DNA from: Cladosporium sp. IMV 00045
Taxonomy: Eukaryota > Ascomycota > Dothideomycetes > Cladosporiales > Cladosporiaceae
Assembly: GCA_001931905.2 (NCBI GenBank)
Contig: MSJI02000579.1
Span: 1-34,507 of the forward strand
DNA: 34,507 nt
Direction of reading: 5' to 3'
Part shown: in pieces, positions 19,594 through 28,889 of the stretch
How positions within the stretch are numbered: the stretch's first letter is position 1
Layout of the letters: each line of letters begins with the position of its first letter
Notes under the pieces: generated by a model
What the model saw: the letters and a program-made list of their open reading frames with translations, nothing else
Databases searched by the model: none
What the model was told of the DNA's origin: nothing
Program-made: the position numbers and the translations under genes

Positions 19594-20313
19594 TGTGGTG
19601 TTGGGGGGGGAATCGTTTAGTTTTGGACGCGTCTTCTCGCGTTGTTGACAGTGATGTTCCGACCGGGCCAGAGAGTAGAATGACAAGAGTCTGCAGGGTG
19701 ACGTGGTGTTGTTTCGAGTGCAGACGAGAGTCCGGGTGGGATAGGCGCAGGGTCGACGCACAGGCGTTTGTTAGCACTGTGAGATGTGTGGCAGTCTGTG
19801 GCATTTGGGCTGGAGTTGGAACGTGCTTTGGATGTTAGCTCTCCAGCCACCGCTACCGCCGGCTTCTGCAGTGCCGGCCAGGACGAAACGAAGCTCCCGC
19901 GCCTTCAGACTTCCGCCCTGCGCTCGACTTTCATCATCGTCCTCAATCTCCCTCCACAACCGCCGCACAACAAACACAACACCACCACAACAACAAATAT
20001 TGTCATTCACGGCGCATCACGTGCATTCACATGCAACACTTGCACCTTGGCTGTTATTGAATACCATCTGGGAGTATCTGGACTGCCATTCGACCGGAGC
20101 TCGCGCGTCCATTGGAAGCAGAACGGCCACCGCCTGTTTGCACGCCGGAGGATTTCCATCGCAAGTGATTATACCCGGCCACACCGAACTTCATCTCAGT
20201 CTACTTCGCCCGCAAGTGAACATCCTCATATTTCACGTGCGACGTCACTCGACCTCGCTGCTCCTGCGCGCGCCGCCCCTCCCGCCGACCGCTCGCGCTG
20301 CACCACCGCGACA
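19594..20313. promoter_or_regulatory. Shared 720-bp divergent region, DUO1 / unassigned disordered protein
   Basis: Contains a run of eight G at 19603-19610 and the ACGCGT box at 19627-19632 on the DUO1 side. Near the other gene are ATCACGTGC at about 20016-20024, TCACGTGC at about 20233-20240 and GACGTCAC at 20241-20248. Long stop-free frames cross the region but have no convincing start. Confidence 0.5.
19627..19632. promoter_or_regulatory. ACGCGT (MCB-type) box upstream of DUO1
   Basis: ACGCGT is the MluI cell-cycle box bound by MBF in yeasts to drive G1/S transcription. Here it is 33 nt upstream of the DUO1 ATG, near or inside the leader. A six-base match can occur by chance; the mitotic role of the gene makes it plausible. 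Confidence 0.35.
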
Positions 20314-21743
20314 ATGGCCTCAACACCACCTCCAGTGTCGCTGCGCGCTCACACTCCTCCAACTCCTATGCACGGTCCGCTACACGACAACTACGAGCCA
20401 TACTCTCCGCGCCGCTCCAAGCGCACCACCGCGCACGCCAACCCTTACGCTTCTTCCCACTCCGACCGCCCTCCAAAAGCGCACCTCCAGCGCGCGACCA
20501 CTCCACCACCTACAACCAGCAAGAAGGCGCGCTTCATCAGCACGCAGCTCTCGTCCCCGCCTTCTTCGCCCGCCTCACCTGCGCGGCGCACAACCCAACA
20601 TCACAAAACTCCTCGAAAGACTCCCGTCAGCAGGGCGTTTGCCGACCTGCTCAGCGATTCCGACAACACCCCACGCCGCCAGGTTCCCACACCACTCCCG
20701 GAACTTTCTATGCTACCCACCCCAAGCAAGACACCCAAAAAGCGCAACTCCGCCATGAGCAGCACAGCGCGCATTCTCAACTTCCAGCCGTACTCGCCAA
20801 ACGACGTGATGCCTACGCCACGCAAGATGAAGAAGTCTTCGCACAAGCGTGGCCGATCCTCAAACGGCTTCAACCTGTTCGAAGAAGGCACGGGTGGTAG
20901 CCAGGAGCAGATCGAAATCTACACTGACTCCAACGCGCGCATTCCGGAAATGGATGGCTCCGAAGACAACCCATTCGTCGGGCCAAGGAAGAAGCCGACA
21001 AAGAAGGCGCAGAGGCGTGTCAGGACCGATGAGGAGGAGGAGCTGGAGCAGCGTGCCGAGAGGGATGAAGGCATGGTGTACACTTTGTGAGTATTCCCTT
21101 GAACTATTGTGTCCAGTTATAACAGCTAACACCAATACACAGCCGTGGCAAGAAGGTCTTCCGTCGCTTTGCCGACAATGATGACGACGCCCTCGAAGAA
21201 CCCACTTCACCTGAGCCGAACCTCCATCAGCGCTCGCTCAAACGCCAGGCCGGCGCCGCAGCCGAACGTCGCCTCACTCGCAGCTCAATCAAGCCTCGCC
21301 TCCTCTTCCCCAACGAAGATCAAATCCGCGAGCGCGAGCCTCCCACCGAAGAAGAAGAAGTCGACGAAGAGGCCCTGACCGACATCGAAGTCCCCGTCCC
21401 CACCCCGCGCAAATCCAAGACCGCCACTCCCAGCAAACCGACTCCATCCCGCTTCTCCCACCTCGCCACCCCGCCATCCACCAAACGCACCAAACGCGTC
21501 GTCGACTGCGCTCCAGACGCAGCCTCGCTGGACGTCGTCGTCGAAGAGCCAGAGGAGACGCCCAAGTCGCCCGTCGAGCGCAAGGCCGGCAAGGTTAAGA
21601 ACCGCAGCCCTTTCGACGACTGGCCTCGCTCCAAATCTGGTCCTTTCAAGGCGGGCAAGAAGCGTGATGCTCCCGAGTCCCCTGAGCCGGCTCCTGGCAG
21701 CACCAAGCGTACTAGGAGTGGCGCTGTCGCGAGCCCGGCGTGA
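20314..21743 (+). CDS. Basic, disordered, probably nuclear protein of unknown function (457 aa)
   Basis: I do not recognise a named family. Two exons, 20314-21086 and 21143-21743, joined across an intron at 21087-21142 (GTGAGT...CACAG, with a GCTAAC branch site), give 457 residues. The protein is rich in Ser, Pro, Thr, Lys and Arg. It has many SP/TP sites (for example LPTPSKTPKKR, PTPRKMKKSS, TPRKSK, TPKSP) that could be cyclin-dependent kinase targets, and several nuclear-localisation-like patches (KKRN, KKPTKKAQRR, KKRD). The best-ordered part is about residues 190-285, with IEIYTDSNARIPEMDGSEDNPF and, across the splice, GMVYTFRGKKVFRRF. The ATG at 20314 has a good context (GACAATGG) and is the first in frame. 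It pairs head to head with DUO1, so a cell-cycle link is possible but unproven. Confidence 0.8.
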
Positions 21744-22681
21744 AGTGCTTCTGCAGGAGACGTTTTACCTTTTCTCAGATGCTCTGCATGCTTACGCGGA
21801 CCACATGCAACGAGGCTGCGATAAGCGTGTGACAGTCCTGCCGCTTCCCAGCAGAACCGCATGAACGACCACCGACAGCGGTTCACGACTCGCCCACATC
21901 AAATCTGCGAGTGACGCAATCAACGAAAGAACAGACGGCCTTTCCCAGATTCTCAATTCTCTGACACCTCTTTCTTCACTTCGATTCTCTAATACGAGCG
22001 ATTTTTTTTTTTTTTTGTTTCCCTTGGATTCCCGGACGCAGACTTCTGCGAGGTATGTTTTAGCTCTTCTCTTGTTTCTTTTATCTCTTCTTCTCTGGGT
22101 GGTGGAATGGTTTCTTCTTGAGGGGCTTGGGAATGACGGCAAAGGGGGAGTTGGAATAACGCGGAGAGAGAAGGAAAGGAAAATGAAAGAACCCACAGGA
22201 CTGATCATGTGGCTATTGAATTGCTTTGGGTTGCGTTGGGTGACGGACTGAACGGCAATTGGACGGCGATAGCAATGGGAACAGGACGAGCGAATGGACG
22301 AGCGAACGGACGACTTTTTGTCTTCGCGCAATGCGATCGAGGAAATTCAGGACTGGTAGGGTAGATAACTTGCTCTCGGATCGAAAGTTGGATCCGCTAA
22401 TGAATTGACACAACACCAAACTCAAATTAAAAAAATCAAAAATTGACATCTCCATCGTGCTATATCAAGTAGAAAACGCAAGGGAGGACTCGTCACCTGT
22501 GTGTCATGCGCTGCAAACAGACTGTTCCCGAAAACCGGTGTGCAGGACGAGGGTAGGAGCAGCGCGTGACATGGCGTGAGGAATGAGATAGATCAAATGA
22601 GAAAGTAGAAGGCGAGGAACAAAAACCTCGGACTGTACTTCTAATAGCCCCCGCCCCCTGAAATATATCCTACCAAGGAAT
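21744..22681. other. Convergent intergenic region with poly-T tract
   Basis: 3' ends of the unassigned gene (+) and the TTL gene (-). A 15-base T run lies at 22002-22016. A 180-codon frame on the minus strand crosses the tract and is judged non-coding. Confidence 0.6.
22002..22016. repeat. Poly-T homopolymer, 15 bp
   Basis: Fifteen consecutive T, in a pyrimidine-rich context that could form part of a 3' end. Length is prone to sequencing error and slippage. Confidence 0.9.
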
Positions 22682-24058
22682 CTACCTCTTACCCAAATCC
22701 AAATCCAGCACCTTCACCAACCCCTGTGCCTCCCCCCTCTTCTCGCCCTCCCCCTCAACGCCAAAGAAAGGCTTAACAGCAACATCCACCACCCCCTCCA
22801 TCAACCCCCCTACAAGTTCCCGCAACTCACCTCCCGTCTGCGCGAAATCGGGGAAAGCATTGACTTCCATGAGCCACACCGTGCCAGCCGCATCGACCAT
22901 GAAATCCAGCCCGAAGAGCTCGAAAGCGTTCGGCAGGGGCTGGAAGTGGATGCTCATGCTGCGCGCGGCGGCTTCGAAGAGTTGAGAGGTGGAGGTGCAG
23001 ATTTGGGCGAAGACGGATTCGCGCCAGTCGTCTTCGCTTGCTGCTGTTTCTGTTGAGGAAGAGGGGAAGGAAGGGTGCTCCGCAGGCAGGGACCAGAAAG
23101 CGTGCACGCTTCCCTCGCGCTCGCCGGTCTGCAGGCATGTGTTCGTCAGGTGGGCGCTGAGGTCGGGTTGCGTTTCAGTTTCTGCTCCTGCCGAGGGGGA
23201 GGTGTAGGGTTTGCCGGCGAAGAGGGCGAGCATGGGTTTGTAGACGAAGACTTTCAGGGCGCCGGCGGCGAGCACGTAGGTGCGGATATGGAATTTGCGG
23301 CCCGCGGAGGGGTGGGGAGGGGGCATGAGGAGGGGAGGGTCGATGTAGGGTTGCGCGACGAAGTGGCGGAGTTGGGTCGTGATGATGCCTTTGTCTTCGG
23401 AGTCTGAGTCTGCTTCGGTGGCGGGTTTGGGAGGTGCGGGTGGGGTGTTTTCGTCGTCGCCGGAGTGTGTTGCTTCGTCAACATCTTCGTCCTCTTCTTC
23501 TTCGTCATCTGAAGGGGGATCCCATTCCTCGAAGATTTCTGTGAGTTCCTCTTCCGAGCTGAACAGTCTGATGCCCTGACCGCGATCACTCATTCCTGGC
23601 TTGAGGATCCACCATTCCCTCTCCGAAGCATCTTTGGTTTGATTACGCTGCCAGCTCTCATGCAACTCAAACGCCTCAAGAAGAGCATCATCCAGGAACT
23701 CCGAAAAATCCACTTCAAACTCCACGCCCGGCTTGACGTGTCTCTTCAAAGCACTTTCAGGATTCTTGGTGAGCCAGTGAGAGACCGTATTCGACAGGTA
23801 ATGCTTCCGGATGAGTGCTTTCCGGATGACATAGCTGTTCGAGAGGCAAGCGTCGGAGCCGCTCATCAGTCGGTCGAAGTCTAGACTTTCGTATTGTCGC
23901 CATTGAAGAAATTTGCTGTCAGGCGATGGCAGTTCTGACGCATCTTTGATGAAAACCAGGAGTTCTGCGGGTAGACGTGCTTTTACCGCTTCCAACAGGA
24001 GGGGCTGGACGTAGGGGTCCTCATAATCGATACAAGCGTAAATCTTTTGGTCTGTCAT
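22682..24058 (-). CDS. Tubulin-tyrosine ligase (TTL) family protein
   Basis: ATP-grasp enzyme of the TTL family, which ligates amino acids to proteins, typically tubulin tails. The fungal relatives (yeast Pby1 has such a domain) are poorly understood. One exon, 458 residues. Family signatures in order are YVIRKALIRKHYL and SHWL, then EWWILKPGMSDRGQGIRLF (ATP-binding lysine region). Next come FVAQPYI and GRKFHIRTYVLAAG, then HLTNTCLQ and FELFGLDFMVD, and finally VWLMEVNAFPDFAQTG (metal-binding Glu and Asn). An acidic low-complexity insert (SDDEEEEDEDVDEA onwards, about residues 187-220) interrupts the core after the first ATP-grasp motif. No SurE-like phosphatase domain, which yeast Pby1 has, is present. 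Start is the first ATG. Substrate is unknown. Confidence 0.9.
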   Translation of the reverse strand: MTDQKIYACIDYEDPYVQPLLLEAVKARLPAELLVFIKDASELPSPDSKFLQWRQYESLDFDRLMSGSDACLSNSYVIRKALIRKHYLSNTVSHWLTKNPESALKRHVKPGVEFEVDFSEFLDDALLEAFELHESWQRNQTKDASEREWWILKPGMSDRGQGIRLFSSEEELTEIFEEWDPPSDDEEEEDEDVDEATHSGDDENTPPAPPKPATEADSDSEDKGIITTQLRHFVAQPYIDPPLLMPPPHPSAGRKFHIRTYVLAAGALKVFVYKPMLALFAGKPYTSPSAGAETETQPDLSAHLTNTCLQTGEREGSVHAFWSLPAEHPSFPSSSTETAASEDDWRESVFAQICTSTSQLFEAAARSMSIHFQPLPNAFELFGLDFMVDAAGTVWLMEVNAFPDFAQTGGELRELVGGLMEGVVDVAVKPFFGVEGEGEKRGEAQGLVKVLDLDLGKR

Positions 24059-24364
24059 TTTTTTCTGTTTTTCCCGGATGCTCTGATGTTTTTATATCGC
24101 TTCCGCTCGTCGAAAGAAGTTGAGGTAGCGCAGAAACGGGGCTTCTTCCGATCTTTTGCCGAGCGCGTCAATTTCGCGTTTGTGAGGAGAGAGCTTCAGA
24201 AAGGTTGAGCTGTCATCAGTCGCCTCCGTCGAAGAGCTGCTTCGCATAAAGCTGCATCTTGAAAATTTGTCGTCGTTTCTTCGCGTGATTATTGGTCGGT
24301 GAACCGATCAAAGGCGACATGACCCATCGAGACTTCAATCTCCATTTCAGGAGCAAAAGAGCTC
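24059..24364. other. Intergenic between two minus-strand genes
   Basis: Promoter of the TTL gene and 3' end of the RNase H2B gene; no ORF supported. Confidence 0.6.
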
Positions 24365-25690
24365 CTACACCTTCTTAGGCGGTGCCTTAGCAAAGAACGA
24401 GCTCAGCTTCTTCATACCACTCGTATTCGCTTTGGCGAGCTGCTGCACGCCTCTCGATGTATTCTTCTTCTTGATTTCCTCCTCTTCCTTCTTCTTCCGC
24501 TTGGCTTCCGCCTTCTCCATCGCGTCCTCATCGTCGTCCGCGCCACGCTTCCGGCTGATATTGTCGCTCAAAGAGCGGAGTGCCTGCGCTTGTTTCTTGA
24601 GGGCCGCGAGTTGGTCGAGATGCTTGGTCAGCGGCGCAAAGTCGATTGGTGATGTTGAAGCACTCAAAGCATCTTGCACTTGAGAACGAAGGCTTGCTGG
24701 TGTGTATGAGACAAGCAGGAAGTCAAGTGCGGTACGCATTCGGAGTAGGTTGACGATGTCATCTGAAATGCCAGATTTGTCCTCAGCAGGTGTCGACACG
24801 ACAGAGGTGGCGGCCGTCGTCTGGGTATCGGCAGGGGTTGTCGAAGCGTTTGTCTCTTGAGACTCTGCACTGGATGCATTTTCACTGGGCGCTCCAGGTG
24901 TCGCATCGTCCGCTGCGATGCTCATACTGCTGTCCTCTCTCTTTACGCTGAGCACGGGGGTCTCGAGCGCCTGCTTCACGAAGCGTTCCTCCATCGTCGC
25001 CGGCAAACCATTCTTGGCCATTCGCTTCGCTTTTGATGCCAGCTCACCCGCCAACTTTTGAGTTGATAGCTGATACATCTTGTCCTCGCCATCTCCCATA
25101 TCCAAACAATCGCACACCGCTTCCATGCGCTGCTCCATAGTCTTTTCCAGTTTCGCAAAGGTGCTCTGTCGCAATAGTTGTTGCAGTTGGGCCAAGTCTT
25201 GCTTCTCTGTGGTGAAGACGTAGTCGGAGAACGTCAAATAGCTGCCGGTCTCGCCGTTGGCTAGAAGAGGGAGGAGCACAAACAGAGGGTCAACAGGCGT
25301 CGCAATGAACATATCGGGCTTGTTGAGGACGTAGCCATCGTCTTCCCGTTGGCTCGTTCCATCTTCGGCAGGTTCGCCGTTATCCTCAGTCGGCACGTTC
25401 TCAGGAGTCAACAGCCAGCTTCTGCGGGTCTTCCTCGGTGCAGAGATCTGGGTGAACTCATGGAACCCCTTCTCAGGGCAAATGAAGTATCGGTTGGGTG
25501 AAGCGGACGCTGGGTTGGGGAGACTGAGAATTCGCGCTTCAGGAGAGGCTCCTTTGGGTAGTATGAAGATGTGCGGAGGCTTGTCGACACTAGGTGCTAG
25601 TTGACTGGTCGTGTTTGCTTTCTCTTCGGTCTGCTCTCCTGTTTTCGACTCTTGAGCCTTCGTGGTGGTCTTTCTCGATCGCGTCTTCAT
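24365..25690 (-). CDS. RNH202: Ribonuclease H2 subunit B (Rnh202/RNASEH2B)
   Basis: Accessory subunit of the RNase H2 heterotrimer, which removes ribonucleotides misincorporated into DNA and RNA from RNA/DNA hybrids in the nucleus. One exon, 441 residues. The N-terminal triple-barrel region reads HIFILPKGASPEARILSLPN, RYFICPEKGFHEFTQI and RRSWLL. The helical part follows, with DMFIATPVDPLFVLLPLL and the section from TFSDYVF to RMEAVCDCLDMGD. A Ser/Thr-rich disordered insert lies at about residues 265-325, then NLLRMRTALDFLLVSYTP. The basic C-terminus ends in MKKLSSFF (426-433) and AKAPPKKV. This closely parallels the C-terminal PCNA-interacting peptide of human RNASEH2B (MKSIDTFF). The start was set at the ATG before KTRSRKTT; an upstream extension looks unrelated. 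Divergent from MCM10 across 362 bp. Confidence 0.92.
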   Translation of the reverse strand: MKTRSRKTTTKAQESKTGEQTEEKANTTSQLAPSVDKPPHIFILPKGASPEARILSLPNPASASPNRYFICPEKGFHEFTQISAPRKTRRSWLLTPENVPTEDNGEPAEDGTSQREDDGYVLNKPDMFIATPVDPLFVLLPLLANGETGSYLTFSDYVFTTEKQDLAQLQQLLRQSTFAKLEKTMEQRMEAVCDCLDMGDGEDKMYQLSTQKLAGELASKAKRMAKNGLPATMEERFVKQALETPVLSVKREDSSMSIAADDATPGAPSENASSAESQETNASTTPADTQTTAATSVVSTPAEDKSGISDDIVNLLRMRTALDFLLVSYTPASLRSQVQDALSASTSPIDFAPLTKHLDQLAALKKQAQALRSLSDNISRKRGADDDEDAMEKAEAKRKKKEEEEIKKKNTSRGVQQLAKANTSGMKKLSSFFAKAPPKKV

Positions 25691-26052
25691 GGTTGAAAGA
25701 TGTGGATATTGGTGTAGATCGAAGCTGTTCTCTAGAGTCGTACCAACTTTGCGATACTCCCTGTTCCAATCAGAATATCCGAGTAGCCAGTGTTGGTATA
25801 ATTCAAGCGTGAAAGATGGTGAAACCCAAGCATTGATCAAACAACCAAAATCGATTTACGCGCTGCGCGTCGCTCATCGCGCACCAGCACCCCAGATTTT
25901 CGGCAAGCCCCATCCAAGCTGCACTAGCTGCGTTTCACCGTGAGATGCAGCTAGTCAGTCCTGTTTACCCTCACAAGAGCTGAGTTGACATATGCGATAG
26001 CAAGGCGCATCATTGTTATGCTCTCACAAACGAAGGCGCCAATTCATCCAGC
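25691..26052. promoter_or_regulatory. Shared 362-bp divergent promoter, RNase H2B / MCM10
   Basis: Both flanking genes act at replication forks. The middle of the region holds the GC-rich palindrome at 25858-25870, which is listed separately. Confidence 0.6.
25858..25870. promoter_or_regulatory. Palindromic double ACGCGC element (MBF/E2F-like)
   Basis: ACGCGC-T-GCGCGT is a perfect inverted repeat around a central T, preceded by TTT so that it also reads TTTACGCGC. Both arms carry the ACGCG core recognised by MBF-class factors, one on each strand. It sits 167 bp from one start codon and 182 bp from the other. Binding is inferred. Confidence 0.45.
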
Positions 26053-28509
26053 ATGGTCGTCGTCCGTGAGTCGCCGCGAGCCAAGGTCTCACCCGAGAAG
26101 AATGCCGCCCAATGGCCGCCGCGCTCGCCTTTCGAAGCCCTGATGGCCTCGCCGAGTGGGAAGAAGAGGTGGGAAGACAACAGACACCGCGCAGGGGACA
26201 GGTCGCCTTCGCCTACGCCTTTGAAGAGACCTATGAGCAGCTCAAAAGCATTGCAAGACGTCGCTATGGCTGATGAGGAAGACGATGATGACGACGAAGC
26301 GGAAGACGAAGAGACGCTTCAGTTGAAGCTGCAGCAGATCGAAATGAAGCTGAAGCTGAAGAGACTGCAAGGCAAGAAGAAGAGTCCCGACATCGAAGAG
26401 TCGAGTCAGACTCCCTCACTTGCAGAAAGCATCAGAAGATCTCCGCCAAAGCCGCTGCAACCTCCACAGCCATTCTTGCGACGCCCGGATATCGAAGTAC
26501 CTGTGTCGCCAACCCGAGATCGCCAACCACCCTTGGAACCTGTATCGCCAGCTCGTGCTCGACTCGGCCTCAGCGCCGCAGCGAAAGCTTCAGATGTGTC
26601 TCTCAAGCGAGCCAGAGACGGAACGATCAAACCCTCGAGCTCGCAACAAACACCCACATCAAGGATAAGGGAAGAGGCTCCGCGACCTGTATCGTCATTC
26701 AGCGCACGTCTGGCAAAGTCGCGACAAGAACAGCAAGATCAGCAAGTCAGGAACGAACGCATTGAGCGTGCGCGCAGCAATGGCTTCGGTTTGAAAGACG
26801 CAACGAGCACACCGACCGGAGAGAGAGCGGGGCGCCACAGCAGATCACATAGCCGCACCGGTGGTGAACGTATGCCATCTCCCATCAAAAGCTCGTTTGC
26901 TAGCGATCGACCGAGGAGCGGGCACGGCCAGTCAGCATCGTCGACCCCACTTCAGCATAATCCTTTTGCGCCGCGGACCCAATCGAAACCGCAAAACGAT
27001 GGACACGACCATGGCCCTTCTGTCGACGAGAGCGAAGTTAATATACCCTGGGACAACAAAAACGATGGCACTGGCTACGACCCATTCTCTGGAATTCACC
27101 TATCAAAACGACACATAGCACATGTCGATACTGCAAGGGCACTGGAAGGCTCTGAACTATACCCTCTCCCTCGGTTGCTGAAAGAAGTGAAAGCTCCTGA
27201 ATATGATCCTCCAGATTGCGAATCTGATTTCGTGGTCTTGGGTGTTTTGGCACGCAAGTCTTCACCTTACAATCACAAGCAAGCACATCGAACAAGCGAT
27301 GAGAACAAACCGCAGGAGGACGCCACAGCGCCACGAAACAAATTCATGGTACTGACTCTGGTAGACCTCAAGTGGGAAATCGACCTCTTCCTGTTCGGAA
27401 CTGCATTCGATCAATTCTGGAAATTGACCGAGGGTACATTACTCGCAATACAAAACCCGAGCATCCTACCCCCAAAGGGCAACCAGAACAAAGGAAACTT
27501 CTCTTTAAAACTCGGCTCCAGCGAAGATCGCGTGATGGAAATCGGTGTCGCTCGGGATCTAGGCTATTGCGCCAGCGTCAAAAAAGACGGCAACAAATGC
27601 GGTGCCTGGATCGACAAGCGCAGCACGCAAGTCTGCGACTTTCACCTGAACATGATGATCGACAGAAACCGAAAGGGCCGCATGGAAGTCAACACCATGT
27701 GGCGCGGAGCAGGCGATTCCAGCCAACGGAGAGACAAAAAGCACGATCCCAGCAACGCGAAGAAGAAAATGCCCGGGCAATACGCCGGCGAACACGGCCG
27801 AGTCTGGAGCGTCAATACAGGCTTCGGCAAAAGCGCCGCCAGCATCATCGACGGCGAAGACCGCGTCTCGATCGAAAGCCTGACGGCCGAAGAGACTTCT
27901 CGCCGCCGCATCGCCGCCGCGCAACGCGAGCGCGACCTCGCGAGAAAACTCGAAGGCATGGGCGGCAGCGTGGGCGCCGACTACCTGCGCGCCAGACAAA
28001 CCACCACGACAACCACGTCCACCTCATCCACCTCCATCCGCTCCAGCCAGGACTCATCCAAAACGACGTTCGAAAAGCCCACCGCCTCCGAACTGGGCCT
28101 TCTCGGCAAAAAAGCCGATACGATCCGCCTCTCGCCCGCCAAAGATCGCAAGCGCCACTTCGGCGTCGGCGCCATTTCCTCCGCCGCCGGCGGGGCGGAA
28201 GCGGTGGGCTGGGGCGGCGCGAAGAAATCAAACTGGCTGCAACCAGCACCGGGCAGACTGGGGAGTCCGGAGAAGGGACAGACGAGACTGGACCTGCAGC
28301 AGCAGCCGCTCCGCGGCGCGATCAGACCGGCGAGTCAGGATGGGAATCAGAGTCCGAAGAAGAGGGCGAGGTTTGCGCTTGAGAAGGGGATAAGGGAGCC
28401 GGGGAGGGATAGTTTGGGCGGTCTTGCGGTGGGGGCCAAGGCGGGGAATGGTAATGATCTTGACGATGGCAATAACGACGATGATGACGACGACTTGGAT
28501 ATTGTGTAG
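26053..28509 (+). CDS. MCM10: Minichromosome maintenance protein 10 (replication initiation factor)
   Basis: Replication factor that activates the CMG helicase and helps DNA polymerase alpha at origins and forks. One exon, 818 residues. An acidic stretch followed by a Gln/Leu/Lys-rich predicted coiled coil lies at about 75-105 (ETLQLKLQQIEMKLKLKRL). A long disordered linker follows. The conserved OB-fold is at about 395-500 (FVVLGVLARKSSP, KFMVLTLVDLKWEIDLFLFG, GTLLAIQNPSILPPK). The zinc finger begins at GVARDLGYCASVKKDGNKCG, with ligands C506, C516, C528 and H531, the CCCH pattern of Mcm10. The C-terminal part is basic and disordered, ending in an unusually Asp-rich tail (about 800-818). The ATG at 26053 is the first in frame. 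Divergent from RNase H2B. Confidence 0.95.
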   Translation: MVVVRESPRAKVSPEKNAAQWPPRSPFEALMASPSGKKRWEDNRHRAGDRSPSPTPLKRPMSSSKALQDVAMADEEDDDDDEAEDEETLQLKLQQIEMKLKLKRLQGKKKSPDIEESSQTPSLAESIRRSPPKPLQPPQPFLRRPDIEVPVSPTRDRQPPLEPVSPARARLGLSAAAKASDVSLKRARDGTIKPSSSQQTPTSRIREEAPRPVSSFSARLAKSRQEQQDQQVRNERIERARSNGFGLKDATSTPTGERAGRHSRSHSRTGGERMPSPIKSSFASDRPRSGHGQSASSTPLQHNPFAPRTQSKPQNDGHDHGPSVDESEVNIPWDNKNDGTGYDPFSGIHLSKRHIAHVDTARALEGSELYPLPRLLKEVKAPEYDPPDCESDFVVLGVLARKSSPYNHKQAHRTSDENKPQEDATAPRNKFMVLTLVDLKWEIDLFLFGTAFDQFWKLTEGTLLAIQNPSILPPKGNQNKGNFSLKLGSSEDRVMEIGVARDLGYCASVKKDGNKCGAWIDKRSTQVCDFHLNMMIDRNRKGRMEVNTMWRGAGDSSQRRDKKHDPSNAKKKMPGQYAGEHGRVWSVNTGFGKSAASIIDGEDRVSIESLTAEETSRRRIAAAQRERDLARKLEGMGGSVGADYLRARQTTTTTTSTSSTSIRSSQDSSKTTFEKPTASELGLLGKKADTIRLSPAKDRKRHFGVGAISSAAGGAEAVGWGGAKKSNWLQPAPGRLGSPEKGQTRLDLQQQPLRGAIRPASQDGNQSPKKRARFALEKGIREPGRDSLGGLAVGAKAGNGNDLDDGNNDDDDDDLDIV

Positions 28510-28889
28510 AGAACTCTGTTGAGGTTTCGCTTTTCTTCTCCTGCTTGTTCTTCTATTTCCGCTTCAAGGGGCGATGTGGTGTGGGTGAGACGGCTTGGGT
28601 GACGTTAGACTCGTTAGGTGCTTTGTGGAATCACGATATCATATCTCAGTTGCTTGCTACGCTAGATGTGCAGTCTTCCATGTTACCGAATATTGTTTGT
28701 CTATTGTGGCATAGTGCCCCTGATCTGTGAATTTATCCCCTACGTCGATTCGGATGAACCATCTGTGTAATTTGTGAACCGATCATTCTAGCAGTCTATC
28801 GAGGAACATGCAACGCTTGCGCTTCTACGCTTGTACGCTGGAACGAATGCAGCAACAAGAAAGGACCTTGAAAAAAACACCCACCACAA
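28510..28889. other. Convergent intergenic region, no gene seen
   Basis: 3' ends of MCM10 (+) and NTE1 (-); only short frames. Confidence 0.6.

Noticed and set aside
19786..20313. In-frame extension of the 20314 gene by 176 codons upstream.
   Set aside because: It would have to start at GTG, has no in-frame ATG, and differs in composition from the protein that follows.
19784..20758. A 324-codon frame starting with ATG at 19784 that overlaps the start of the unassigned gene.
   Set aside because: It is made of low-complexity Pro/Arg/Ser/His residues from a GC- and CA-rich region. It overlaps the well-supported frame from 20314 and has no intron or family support.
21792..22331. A 179-residue minus-strand frame in the convergent gap.
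   Set aside because: It contains a poly-Lys run created only by the T15 tract, and it has random composition and no splice or family support.
27372..28382. A 336-codon plus-strand frame inside MCM10.
   Set aside because: Arg/Gln/His-rich shadow of the MCM10 frame, without independent coding character.
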